Source: Pedobacter sp. Leaf216
GTDB taxonomy: Bacteria; Bacteroidota; Bacteroidia; Sphingobacteriales; Sphingobacteriaceae
Reading direction: 5' to 3'
Length of the DNA: 64,000 bases
Assembly (NCBI RefSeq): GCF_001421515.1
Contig: NZ_LMKM01000036.1
Location: forward strand, 1 to 64,000
Every line of letters starts with the position of its first letter. Position 1 is the first letter of the stretch. Below the pieces are notes generated by a model that did not search any database, was not told the origin of the DNA, and saw only the letters and a program-made list of their open reading frames with translations. Made by a program: the position numbers and the translations under genes. Of the stretch, positions 34,744 to 43,274 are shown in pieces.

Positions 34744-36909
34744 TTATTGCTCAGTTTTAAAGAAGTTAAAAAAACATTCATTGTTATGCCCTCCAAGGGA
34801 TGATTGGACCAAAGGTGTTTCTTCATTGAAAAGATATTCTTCCAATACAATTGTACCCTTCTTCAAATCTGTCAATAAGATCTCGCAGAGATCCCTGTCA
34901 TGAAAATCGATATACAGTTTGAAATCAAAACTTTTCTTCAACCATACCTTTCTGGGTATTTTACGTGATTTTTGGAGTTCGAGTAAGCTCTCTCTGTTGA
35001 CTTTTTTGCCAGAAAAATCAACAATGCTGATGAGCCACTTTGCTAGTATGAGAATAACCCGATCCTGGTAGCAAACCCTAGGAAAATAATGATGAATTGG
35101 TCGGAAATCTCCCCAATCCAAAATAAACCGGTACTTGGTATTTTCTTGTACCTGCATCGATGAAAGGAAATAATAAAGCGGACTGGTATGGTTTTCATAT
35201 TGATGAGCTGTGGTATTCCGGGGTATAATTTTTTTACCGATTTTCTTTGAGATTAATATCAGCTCATATTTACGGTCTATGGATAGATACAGATCACTGG
35301 CATCGACTGCATGATTTCTGTCTGCCGGCTCGTTCATGTAAGCGATTTCATGCTGATGAAGGAGCGGTCGAGAGATCAAGGCTGAATTGTTTTCGGTTTC
35401 AGGCAAATAGGTTATTTCGGCAAATACTGTATCTTCGGGCAGAAATTTTTCTTCATGTGCAACAATGTCTTTTGCAAGTTGGTGAATATCTTCATTTTCG
35501 CAGGCAAAACGACCGAGTATGTTAGCACTTGACGTGCTTCCGGCAATTTTGATTGAGATTAATGGTGATGGTCCACTTTCAAAAATTTCAGTGCCTACTA
35601 TAAATGTACTGGGAAGATTGTCAGCATATTCAGGACGGCGGTTGAAGTCCTTATCTGTGATATTGATATATGGAGCGCCAGCTTTAAGGAACTCCCAATA
35701 TTTGTTTGCTAAAAAAGCGTTCTGCGTCGGAAGGGGTGGATTTTCTTCTGCATCCCGGGTAAAATGACCAATGAAGGGGTTCCCCACTAGTGTGCTTTCG
35801 GTAAAATAGGCGAATCCGATTCCAATGGTGGGATCTAGGGCTTCCAACAATGGGATTTCCTGGTGTTCATATCTCGCAAAAAACCTTTTCCTAAAGTCTG
35901 CGATTAACCCATTTGGGTGCTCGGCGCAGAGGTTAATCAAGGAAGGAAGAGCCTTAGCGATGAGCCGGGGGATATCTTCATTTAAAGTGATATTTGCTTC
36001 AGTGATATATAAATTGGTTTTCAATGACCTGGTCTCAGCAAGCTGACTTTGGCCTGTCATCAGGGTAATTTTTTTTTCCAATTGGCGGATGCTTTGGAGT
36101 TTGCTCCCGACCTTTTTGGCATTAACCTTATCGATTTCGCCTGACATCCAGATCAACTGCCGCCGGATATCCTGGACGGCACTTTGATCAAAACCTTCAA
36201 GTTTTTTAACGAGAAATTTCATGAAGTTTGGCTTAGAGAGTGAAATGCCAACCTCGCTTACGATAAGCTGGGCCTTAATCAATTCCTCCACGAAGCTCTC
36301 TGCTTCCTGAGAATCTTCAGCATAACCACCATCGATCAAATATTTGCTAATTTCCTCAATATAAGTTCCTTTCGCAGCTAATGTCAAGATATCAGACAGA
36401 TAGGAGGTAACCGGAACCTTTGCTACATCAAAGTTTGACTTTCCATTTTTGAGTGTACGTTCCAGGTACCTGAATTGATTTGAAAATTGATATAACGAGG
36501 TGTTAGTGTAGTAACGTTGCTTTTGTGTAAACTCACGGATTGAATTTAATTGTTCAATAATAAAAGCATAAAAGCCTAAATTAAGTGAGGTGACTGCTGT
36601 CATTTCCGGGAGCGTTGGAATATTAAATTGTGTTTGTTTCTCGATCCTTCCTACTCCGGACGCCGCAAAGATTCCAAATGGTGTGCATCTGGTGCTCATT
36701 CTGGTTGTATATTTTCGCACTGTAGAGGAAAGTTTGTCTGATAAACCTTTGCTTCTACCCTTTTCTATAGCTAGGTGCAATTCAGGAGACGCTAAAAAAA
36801 TGGATTCTTTGATCAAATCATTTTTCGCAGGATCATTGGCAGCTAAAAATCGATGATCAAAAGTCGGTGTTCTAAATAGAAACCTAGGGAAATAAAAATA
36901 GTCTGCCAT
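34744..36909 (-). CDS. Lantibiotic dehydratase, N-terminal glutamylation part (LanB)
   Basis: 721 aa. Typical LanB N-terminal features: Y-F-Y-F-P-R-F-L-F-R-T-P at the start, R-K-Y-T-T-R-M-S-T-R-C-T-P-F-G-I-F-A-A near residue 65, and later a G-N-P-F-I-G-H-F-T-R segment and R-P-I-H-H-Y-F-P-R-V. Class I LanB uses glutamyl-tRNA to glutamylate Ser/Thr, which the C-terminal domain then eliminates to Dha/Dhb; here that domain is the separate downstream gene. Two precursor genes lie just upstream, 79 nt before the start. The family call is firm. Confidence 0.93.
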   Translation of the reverse strand: MADYFYFPRFLFRTPTFDHRFLAANDPAKNDLIKESIFLASPELHLAIEKGRSKGLSDKLSSTVRKYTTRMSTRCTPFGIFAASGVGRIEKQTQFNIPTLPEMTAVTSLNLGFYAFIIEQLNSIREFTQKQRYYTNTSLYQFSNQFRYLERTLKNGKSNFDVAKVPVTSYLSDILTLAAKGTYIEEISKYLIDGGYAEDSQEAESFVEELIKAQLIVSEVGISLSKPNFMKFLVKKLEGFDQSAVQDIRRQLIWMSGEIDKVNAKKVGSKLQSIRQLEKKITLMTGQSQLAETRSLKTNLYITEANITLNEDIPRLIAKALPSLINLCAEHPNGLIADFRKRFFARYEHQEIPLLEALDPTIGIGFAYFTESTLVGNPFIGHFTRDAEENPPLPTQNAFLANKYWEFLKAGAPYINITDKDFNRRPEYADNLPSTFIVGTEIFESGPSPLISIKIAGSTSSANILGRFACENEDIHQLAKDIVAHEEKFLPEDTVFAEITYLPETENNSALISRPLLHQHEIAYMNEPADRNHAVDASDLYLSIDRKYELILISKKIGKKIIPRNTTAHQYENHTSPLYYFLSSMQVQENTKYRFILDWGDFRPIHHYFPRVCYQDRVILILAKWLISIVDFSGKKVNRESLLELQKSRKIPRKVWLKKSFDFKLYIDFHDRDLCEILLTDLKKGTIVLEEYLFNEETPLVQSSLGGHNNECFFNFFKTEQ

Positions 36910-36987
36910 AAAATTTTAATAATTTGATCTGAATGCGGAGAGGCTTAGTTAATACCGTTCCCCAGTAAGGGAAACGGTATTGGTTGA

Positions 36988-37221
36988 TTATAAACAAGAA
37001 TTCATAATCCCTGTTTTACAGGAAATAGTTGGCGGAACAGTCACTGTACAACCATTAATAATGTTTGTGGTGATAGCGGGGCTTGTGCTACCAACACAAA
37101 CATGGTTAAGCACGAGTTGACTTCCAGCGCTTTCGTTTTCACCACCCATGATTTTTCTCTCTTCTGCTTCCGTCAATGAACCAACGGTAAGCTTGTCTAA
37201 GCTCAATTTGATTTTTTTCAT
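36988..37221 (-). CDS. Class I lanthipeptide precursor peptide (LanA1)
   Basis: 77 aa. The leader M1-G27 is charged, contains K-L-S-L-D-K-L (comparable to the F-N-L-D box of class I leaders) and ends I-M-G-G, a double-glycine site for the C39 exporter. The 50-residue core has four Cys (42, 58, 68, 76) and many Ser/Thr (for example G-S-T-S-P, I-T-T, T-V-P-P-T-I-S-C), sufficient for up to four lanthionine or methyllanthionine rings. Genes for LanB halves, LanC and exporter surround it. Ring pattern and sugar sites cannot be read from the sequence. Confidence 0.88.
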   Translation of the reverse strand: MKKIKLSLDKLTVGSLTEAEERKIMGGENESAGSQLVLNHVCVGSTSPAITTNIINGCTVTVPPTISCKTGIMNSCL

Positions 37222-37388
37222 AATTTTGTTATTAGATTTTTAACTGGCTCAAGATAGAAATCACTGATGGCAAAACCTCGTAAATTTCGCTCTAAAAATA
37301 TACATTTGCGTATTTTAAAAGCTACATATTGTCGTTTGGGTTAATGTACTGTCGAGGTTGTACAAACTGGACAACCATTCATTACATT

Positions 37389-37535
37389 TTAGGAAACAGA
37401 TATACCGGCTGAGATACATACCGTATTAACGAGCAGGTTACTTCCGCTACTATTGCCACCCATGACTTTTTTTCCCTCAGCTTCTGTTAGTGAGCCGACG
37501 GTTAATTTTTCCAATGTTAATTTGTTTTTTTTCAT
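37389..37535 (-). CDS. Second lanthipeptide precursor, interrupted by in-frame stop (LanA2)
   Basis: 48 aa from the ATG at 37535. The leader (L-T-L-E-K-L-T-V-G-S-L-T-E-A-E, then K-V-M-G-G) is nearly the same as LanA1, with the same GG site. The core has one Cys (N-T-V-C) and then TAA at 37389-37391. The frame stays open beyond it for 15 codons to 37341 (N-V-M-N-G-C-P-V-C-T-T-S-T-V-H), which aligns with I-I-N-G-C-T-V of LanA1. So the stop probably truncated a once longer two-or-more-ring precursor. It may be a decayed copy or a short peptide with one ring. Confidence 0.8.
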   Translation of the reverse strand: MKKNKLTLEKLTVGSLTEAEGKKVMGGNSSGSNLLVNTVCISAGISVS

Positions 37536-37597
37536 GCTTGAAGGGATTAGTTAAGTTTTTATTTTAAAGGGAAACGTGTTTTTTTTGACGTATTCTA

Positions 37598-38800
37598 TTA
37601 GATCAACATAATGTCGCTCCATTTGCTTATTTGGGGGCTGGTTTCTTTGCATTTGAGTCGTCGATCGGTAAGGAAGGATGAGATGCCGCAAATGCCATCC
37701 AAAAAGTCGAGATGGCGGTTATCTTCATGCTCAAGTGCAAGAATGGATAGTACATTCTCCCCAATGAGCCTGCGGGTTTCTTGGAGCCAAAATTCACTAG
37801 TGTGTTTAAATTCTATTACCCCTGTACGCTCGTAGATTCTATCAAAAATTAAAGCGACGCCTGAGGTGCCATGACAAAGACCTGTATCACTAATCAGGGT
37901 ATTCCCAGGAGCAGTTCTAATGGTAGTTTCTTTGAGCATCTCTAACCAAAGTGCGGTATCGGTTTGATGATTTAAAATAGAGGAAGATTTATGCAGTATA
38001 TTAAGGATGCCAAGGTCGCCATAACACCAGCCTAGTCTGGAATGTTGCAAGGTATTCTCGTTGTAATAGGCGTCTAATGGAATATATCCAGGAAAAAAGC
38101 TCATTCCTTCCATACGCTGGATGTTGTTTTTATAAAAATTAATGCTGCCAGTCGTTAGTCTTTGCAAACGATCATCCTGAACATTGTTTTCTATACAGAG
38201 TGTGAAAAATCCCAAAATTGATGCGTTTCCATGCGCCAGGCCGAAGTCGTACGCTTTAGCGTCTATCGCTCTTAGATGACTTGGCCACTTTAATTCGTTT
38301 TGGTCTTCCACCGCACTTTTTTCAAGATAATCAATCATCAAGCGAATTTGAGTGGTATTTCCTCGCTTAAGGAAATACATTGACAATCCCAGTGCACCAT
38401 GCAGAAAATCCCAGTTCCCTTCCATCAGGTAGTATTGCATGCAACTAGCCAAATATTGGTCGATATGAAAAAAAAACTCTTGCTCATTGTAGAATAAAAT
38501 ATCGTTGTCTTTTAGGTACATCAGAAATAAAGCCTGACCTGCAAGACCATCACAGAGTGTAGGTGATAAGCTATCCTTTGAAGCGATATGTTTGAGCATG
38601 GCCTGTATCGCTTCCTCTAAATCGTCTTGATTATCCCGGCCTTCCAACATTTGGAGTGCTTGTGAGAGCAGCCAGCCTCCTATACCGCAAAAAAGGGAAT
38701 AGTTGTCATCAAAACACGCTAGACCCTTTTTTTCTGACATCCATAAATGGATGTCTTCACTTAAATGATCCCGAATAATTGCTGATTGATTAGCGTCCAT
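37598..38800 (-). CDS. Lanthionine synthetase C-family cyclase (LanC)
   Basis: 400 aa. The repeated G-x-G alpha-toroid motifs are visible (F-C-G-I-G-G-W-L-L, L-C-D-G-L-A-G-Q-A-L, F-L-H-G-A-L-G-L) together with all three zinc ligands: Cys in L-G-W-C-Y-G-D-L-G and Cys-His in L-C-H-G-T-S-G-V. LanC catalyses addition of Cys thiols to Dha/Dhb to give (methyl)lanthionine. It is immediately upstream of the precursor genes in the transcription direction and its start overlaps the end of the S41 protease gene by 11 nt. Intact active site, so functional cyclisation is expected. Confidence 0.93.
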   Translation of the reverse strand: MDANQSAIIRDHLSEDIHLWMSEKKGLACFDDNYSLFCGIGGWLLSQALQMLEGRDNQDDLEEAIQAMLKHIASKDSLSPTLCDGLAGQALFLMYLKDNDILFYNEQEFFFHIDQYLASCMQYYLMEGNWDFLHGALGLSMYFLKRGNTTQIRLMIDYLEKSAVEDQNELKWPSHLRAIDAKAYDFGLAHGNASILGFFTLCIENNVQDDRLQRLTTGSINFYKNNIQRMEGMSFFPGYIPLDAYYNENTLQHSRLGWCYGDLGILNILHKSSSILNHQTDTALWLEMLKETTIRTAPGNTLISDTGLCHGTSGVALIFDRIYERTGVIEFKHTSEFWLQETRRLIGENVLSILALEHEDNRHLDFLDGICGISSFLTDRRLKCKETSPQISKWSDIMLI

Positions 38801-40988
38801 TTTTTGCCTCCTCTATTGCTACTTTGAGTACATTGTCTTCTCTTTGTTGATAGGATGCCACGGTAGGTTCTACTTGGATATCAGGAACGATGCCGATCGC
38901 GTGATGTTTGGAGCCATCTCCGTTTTGGGTGAAAAGCCCCGAAAAGGTCATCCGGTATTTCCCCTGCATGAGTAGTACATTGATTGTTCCATTTGTTCCT
39001 GAAGTGGGTTGACCGATTAATTTGCCCAATTTAAAATATCGTATTTGTGCTAAAAAGGTCTCTGAGGCACTCTGTGCACTGGCATCAGTTAAAAAGTAAG
39101 CCTTTATTGATAGGTGTCTGTCAGCTGGTCTTGAAACCGCTATAGCCCTGTCGTAGCGGTTATTCGTCATATTGGGCCAAAGAATTTCCGGAAAGGAAAA
39201 CAGATGAATCTTTTGCTTTTTTGTCTGAAGCAGGTTAATGATATCAAATACTTGGTCGTCTACCGGATATCCTCTCATATCAAATATTACTGCTTTAGCC
39301 TGTTTAAGGGTATCGATCATTTCCTTACTGAAACTCCGCCTGGTCAAATCAAAGTAGTAGATATCGCTGGTAACCCAGCCGCTTTTGCGCTCAAAGTCAG
39401 ATGATTTTCCTGATCGATATTGAACTGCTGGTCTTGTCCTTTTCAGGAATATTGTTGTATCCTCTCCATGGTGATTCAGTTTTAGTTGCAGTTCACTTTT
39501 ATCATCTCCATTACTGAGCCTTGTGAGTGCAGCCATGTCCTTCCATTGCGGTGAACCTGAGATGAGTTTCTTTTGATTTTCAATATATTGGGCTGCCCCC
39601 AGACCATTGATTTCAATTACCTGATCACCATTTGCGATTTTTGATTTCAATTGATCATCCAATATCCCTTTGATCACAACCTGCTCTCCAGCACGTGCGA
39701 ATAATAATGGAGCAGATAAGCTATCAGGGCGATGGGAACCGTCAAAGAAATCAATCATGATGTGTCCATCATTCAGTGCTGTTGTCATTTCTTTCAAGAC
39801 CTTGATAAATCCATCAGAATCCATTGCCTTAAAAGCTGCCTTGGCTGAATGGTTGAAAAGGCTGTCGGGATGATGTTCTACATCCCGCCAGTACGGAAAT
39901 GAGTGTCTGAGTACGTTCCATGCGATCACTAAATTACCCAGACGTACCTCTAAAAAACTCCCCGCTTGATTGCTTCTATGTGCTTTATCTTGTGCGATTG
40001 CTGCTTGAAATGCAAAAATATCTTTCTCTGCTACAAGTGGAAAAGTTCGAGTGGCGTCGCCTGGAACTGCTGTAGGCACCATGCATCGTATACCTGGGAC
40101 CATTTCCTCATCGATATAATCTCCTAGATGATGTTTTCGACTAAATAGTGGCGCTGCTAATGTATCTTTTGCTGAGAGAATGATAGTATTGGTAAGAGGC
40201 TTGTTCTCTGCGGCAACATCCTTATTCAACTCCAGTGGGATGCGTTTATTTCGATCAAGGATTTCCAGCTTTAGATCTTTGACATCCAGGTTTAGTCCAT
40301 CTAGCAATTGCATTCCTATCGCAATTTCTTCTTGCGAGGACGTAATAGTCCTTTCGAGTTGGAGGGATTGCGCCGAAATGTTAGTGTGTATTTCGGGGGA
40401 GGGGCGAGATTCCAGTGCATTGCGATAAAAAATGGACAATTCCCGGTCATCAGACTTGTTTTGATTCCGGATCCGCATACTCAAGCGGTATTTCTTCCCC
40501 TGATAGGCTGATACGTTAGCGCTGGCAATCAGGATTGGTTGCGGACGTTTTTCTTCCGGTAATAATGGTGGACGGTTTAGCCTGATACTTTTGAAGAAAT
40601 CATCTCTTCCGTATAAATTGAATCCTTTGTGTTGCCAAGATACAGTTAGCGGGCTTGCCACATCCCGTGGTATTTTAAAATCAATCTCTGTCTTTATTTT
40701 TTTTGCCGAGGTGTAGAATTTTGCAGTAGGGGCTATCGGGGAGAAAAGTTCCCGGAGTTTCAATAATAATGTTTCATCATCTGGTACATCAATAATTTGT
40801 TTGGCTCCATAAATAGCAAAGCCCGACCAGTATTCTTGCTTTGCCTGATCAGCAGGATGGAAAAACCTTACGTAACCATAGCTTTTTGCAAAAGCCATTA
40901 TATTTCTTTGCTGCCGCCAGCTCATCTGCGCGCATGCCACGCAGATGGAGGAAATAAATAAAAAAATAAACAAGAGAAATTTATGCAT
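38790..40988 (-). CDS. S41-family (C-terminal processing/tricorn-like) protease
   Basis: 732 aa from the ATG at 40988, chosen because M-H-K-F-L-L-F-I-F-L-F-I-S-S-I begins a signal peptide and it overlaps the upstream gene by 8 nt; a longer upstream frame (to 41144) has no signal sequence at its start. The C-terminal half carries a PDZ-like region (G-D-Q-V-I-E-I-N-G-L-G-A) and the S41 catalytic segment S-A-Q-S-A-S-E-T-F with the nucleophile Ser, followed by G-Q-P-T-S-G-T-N-G. It is probably periplasmic. Within the lanthipeptide run it may trim the exported peptide, or serve immunity by degrading it; both are inferences. Confidence 0.85.
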   Translation of the reverse strand: MHKFLLFIFLFISSICVACAQMSWRQQRNIMAFAKSYGYVRFFHPADQAKQEYWSGFAIYGAKQIIDVPDDETLLLKLRELFSPIAPTAKFYTSAKKIKTEIDFKIPRDVASPLTVSWQHKGFNLYGRDDFFKSIRLNRPPLLPEEKRPQPILIASANVSAYQGKKYRLSMRIRNQNKSDDRELSIFYRNALESRPSPEIHTNISAQSLQLERTITSSQEEIAIGMQLLDGLNLDVKDLKLEILDRNKRIPLELNKDVAAENKPLTNTIILSAKDTLAAPLFSRKHHLGDYIDEEMVPGIRCMVPTAVPGDATRTFPLVAEKDIFAFQAAIAQDKAHRSNQAGSFLEVRLGNLVIAWNVLRHSFPYWRDVEHHPDSLFNHSAKAAFKAMDSDGFIKVLKEMTTALNDGHIMIDFFDGSHRPDSLSAPLLFARAGEQVVIKGILDDQLKSKIANGDQVIEINGLGAAQYIENQKKLISGSPQWKDMAALTRLSNGDDKSELQLKLNHHGEDTTIFLKRTRPAVQYRSGKSSDFERKSGWVTSDIYYFDLTRRSFSKEMIDTLKQAKAVIFDMRGYPVDDQVFDIINLLQTKKQKIHLFSFPEILWPNMTNNRYDRAIAVSRPADRHLSIKAYFLTDASAQSASETFLAQIRYFKLGKLIGQPTSGTNGTINVLLMQGKYRMTFSGLFTQNGDGSKHHAIGIVPDIQVEPTVASYQQREDNVLKVAIEEAKNGR

Positions 40989-42102
40989 AGTTAGTTGTAG
41001 GGTGTAGTTGAACTTGTTTGATGTAGGTTTGAAGTAATTTGGCCCTTTTTTGATGCGAAAAGTTTCGAAAATGGAAATCTTGCTTCCCAGGGGTAAGTGA
41101 GAACAGTTCAGATAAGTGAGCCTGATCGAAGGCCAGTAGATCATTTGATTTAAGATGCTTCATTGATGTCTTTGTATGCATGAAATGCTGGGTATTTAAA
41201 ATAGAAAGACCCAGCAAATGCAATTTGTATATCAATCCCTGATTTGGATAGTTAGTCAGATCAATGGCAACAAGCTCAGATGATAATGCCAATTTGAGAA
41301 TTTGCTCTTCGGATTGGTCATCAAGAAAAACAAATTTTTTCCTCAAATGCAGCTCGTTTGGGAATTTGGCTGTAATGTCGTGTCCGAAAATGAAAAAGCG
41401 TTCATAAGTTTTTTCGCATGCGAAGAACAAACGTTTCAGATCTGCCTGATTCATTCCTTTTACAAAGATAGTCATCGCCTTCAAATGATGTTGATTTTCA
41501 ATTTTACCTGCCTTCCTGATGAGCGATAAGTCAAGGCCATATTCCCATAGTTTGAATTTTGCTGAGGAGATCGCGAACTCCTTTTCAAACGCTTGTTTGA
41601 TCTTCTGGGTCGAGCAGAGAATAAGCGCACTGGCGGATATAAGTGTTTGTATTGAGTTTGGGGTTGTAGCCGGATCTTTTTGTTTCTCGTGTAATTTGGG
41701 AGAAATACGTTTATGCATTACATCTGTTTGATCTATTTGCTCAAAAAAACTAATGAGTTTTCCAGCCCGATGTTGAATCTCAGGTGCAATAAATGCTATC
41801 TCCAAACCATCGATGAAAAATATCAGTTCTTGATCAGGTTGATGTATTGTATTTAATTCCAAATAATCCAAGATCCTTTTAGAAAGAGTCATATTTGAGG
41901 CCGCAGTTTCTGGATTTTCTCTCCAGTAAATATAATGGCTAAAGATATTTCCCCTATTTGAGACTCTGAGCGCTGCTGGTTTCTTTGTTAGAATTATTAA
42001 GTGTAAGGCTTTGAAAATTCCTGAATTTGCAGATAGGAATTTTGATAAATAAGCATCGGTTTTCTTTTCAGTAATGATTAATAAAATGGTGGTGTCTTTC
42101 AT
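40981..42102 (-). CDS. Probable GT-B-like glycosyltransferase of the lanthipeptide cluster
   Basis: 373 aa from the ATG at 42102, 10 nt after the previous gene; an ATG at 42135 would overlap it by 23 nt. No clear signature: an N-terminal Rossmann-like start (T-T-I-L-L-I-I-T-E-K-K), a middle segment with S-A-L-I-L-C-S-T-Q, and a C-terminal part with K-L-H-L-L-G-L-S-I-L-N-T, in the order of GT-B glycosyltransferases (group 1 pattern). No signal peptide. Position between LanC-like and S41 genes supports a tailoring role. The call is tentative; it could also be an unrelated Rossmann-fold protein. Confidence 0.45.
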   Translation of the reverse strand: MKDTTILLIITEKKTDAYLSKFLSANSGIFKALHLIILTKKPAALRVSNRGNIFSHYIYWRENPETAASNMTLSKRILDYLELNTIHQPDQELIFFIDGLEIAFIAPEIQHRAGKLISFFEQIDQTDVMHKRISPKLHEKQKDPATTPNSIQTLISASALILCSTQKIKQAFEKEFAISSAKFKLWEYGLDLSLIRKAGKIENQHHLKAMTIFVKGMNQADLKRLFFACEKTYERFFIFGHDITAKFPNELHLRKKFVFLDDQSEEQILKLALSSELVAIDLTNYPNQGLIYKLHLLGLSILNTQHFMHTKTSMKHLKSNDLLAFDQAHLSELFSLTPGKQDFHFRNFSHQKRAKLLQTYIKQVQLHPTTNYA

Positions 42103-42112
42103 ACTGCTCTTT

Positions 42113-43267
42113 TTAAAATGCCAAGGATAATTCATGCCAATCCGCTCTTCTGTAGTCTAGTCTACTAAGAATTGCCATAGCCAGACCTGAGATGCCATCG
42201 AGTCCAATGTTTTTGATTTGAGGCTGATAAGCAGCTTCAATGATATCATCCCCAATATTTAAAATCAGGTAAGATATATACGTGTCAATCGCTTCTTCAA
42301 GAGGACCTTTTTTTAGACTCATATTAATATGTTGAAGAAGCGAAATGGTTTCGGTGTGCAGAGAAACGCCCAGAATTGAGAAATCAGCATCTTTGCAATC
42401 CTTTACCATGTTTAATATCATTGCCGGGAAATCTTCGTTTGCTAGAATATTTTGAATACCGGAACTGTAAGAAATGTAATAGGTTTTGATCAATAGATTG
42501 AGGCATACTACCCAATCTTTTTCTATGCTATAATCTTTAAGGGTTGCGTACAACTGAACAAGGTTCTCGTTGTTTTTAGCAAGCAGTACTTCTCGATAGT
42601 CGCTAGCAATCTTTTTACAAATTCCTTTGTTCAAGGTAGCGTTGAGCAGCCCAACGGCTAAGTACATATCTTCGGATAAATTGATCAGATTAATCAGGTC
42701 TTTCTTCTCTCCAATGATCCTTCTCATGTTCAAATGACTAATTGGATCTGGAATTTTTGCACTTTTCCCCACATGCTCAATGTGCAGAATAATCCTCTCC
42801 AATTGCAAGAGCAGATTAATGTCTTGAATCTCTTCCGTCTCGATTGGGTCGATTTTTTCGAGGAGATACCGGGTCACCCCAACAGAATCACGGTGCAAGT
42901 CAACATGTAGCGATTTTTTTTCTACCCTGAAATCAATTTCTGTAAAAATGGTATTTTGATCAGAAATATCAACAAAGTCTCGTGCTGACAGGTATCTGAT
43001 TGCAGCCCCAATTCCCGTCAATCCGACGGTATAGTCGATGTTGTTTCCTTTAAGATCTGTGATTGTCTCTAAAAGCAGTTCATTTGCAAAATCAAAAAGA
43101 ATCTGTTCATCACGATATTCACTATAATGGTATAAAAATACTGCGGAGCCCATTTTACCTAAACTTAGGCTTCTGTCGCTGGAAAAATTTGCATTAAGTA
43201 ATAGCGCCGTACTGATGCGTTGAAGCAGCTGTTCGTAGGTGGCTGAGATTTCATAGTTCCTGTTCAT
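42113..43267 (-). CDS. LanC-like protein without zinc ligands
   Basis: 384 aa. Begins with Y-E-Q-L-L-Q-R-I-S-T-A-L and has LanC-type repeats L-S-L-G-K-M-G-S-A-V-F-L-Y-H-Y and Y-T-V-G-L-T-G-I-G-A-A-I-R-Y-L, with a matching C-terminal G-L-D-G-I-S-G-L-A-M-A-I-L. The W-C-Y-G and C-H-G zinc motifs seen in the true LanC of this cluster are absent. It therefore probably cannot activate Cys thiols and may be a scaffold or peptide-binding partner for the glycosyltransferases encoded on either side. The gene starts 7 nt after the two-domain glycosyltransferase. Confidence 0.72.
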   Translation of the reverse strand: MNRNYEISATYEQLLQRISTALLLNANFSSDRSLSLGKMGSAVFLYHYSEYRDEQILFDFANELLLETITDLKGNNIDYTVGLTGIGAAIRYLSARDFVDISDQNTIFTEIDFRVEKKSLHVDLHRDSVGVTRYLLEKIDPIETEEIQDINLLLQLERIILHIEHVGKSAKIPDPISHLNMRRIIGEKKDLINLINLSEDMYLAVGLLNATLNKGICKKIASDYREVLLAKNNENLVQLYATLKDYSIEKDWVVCLNLLIKTYYISYSSGIQNILANEDFPAMILNMVKDCKDADFSILGVSLHTETISLLQHINMSLKKGPLEEAIDTYISYLILNIGDDIIEAAYQPQIKNIGLDGISGLAMAILSRLDYRRADWHELSLAF

Positions 43268-43274
43268 AAATCAT

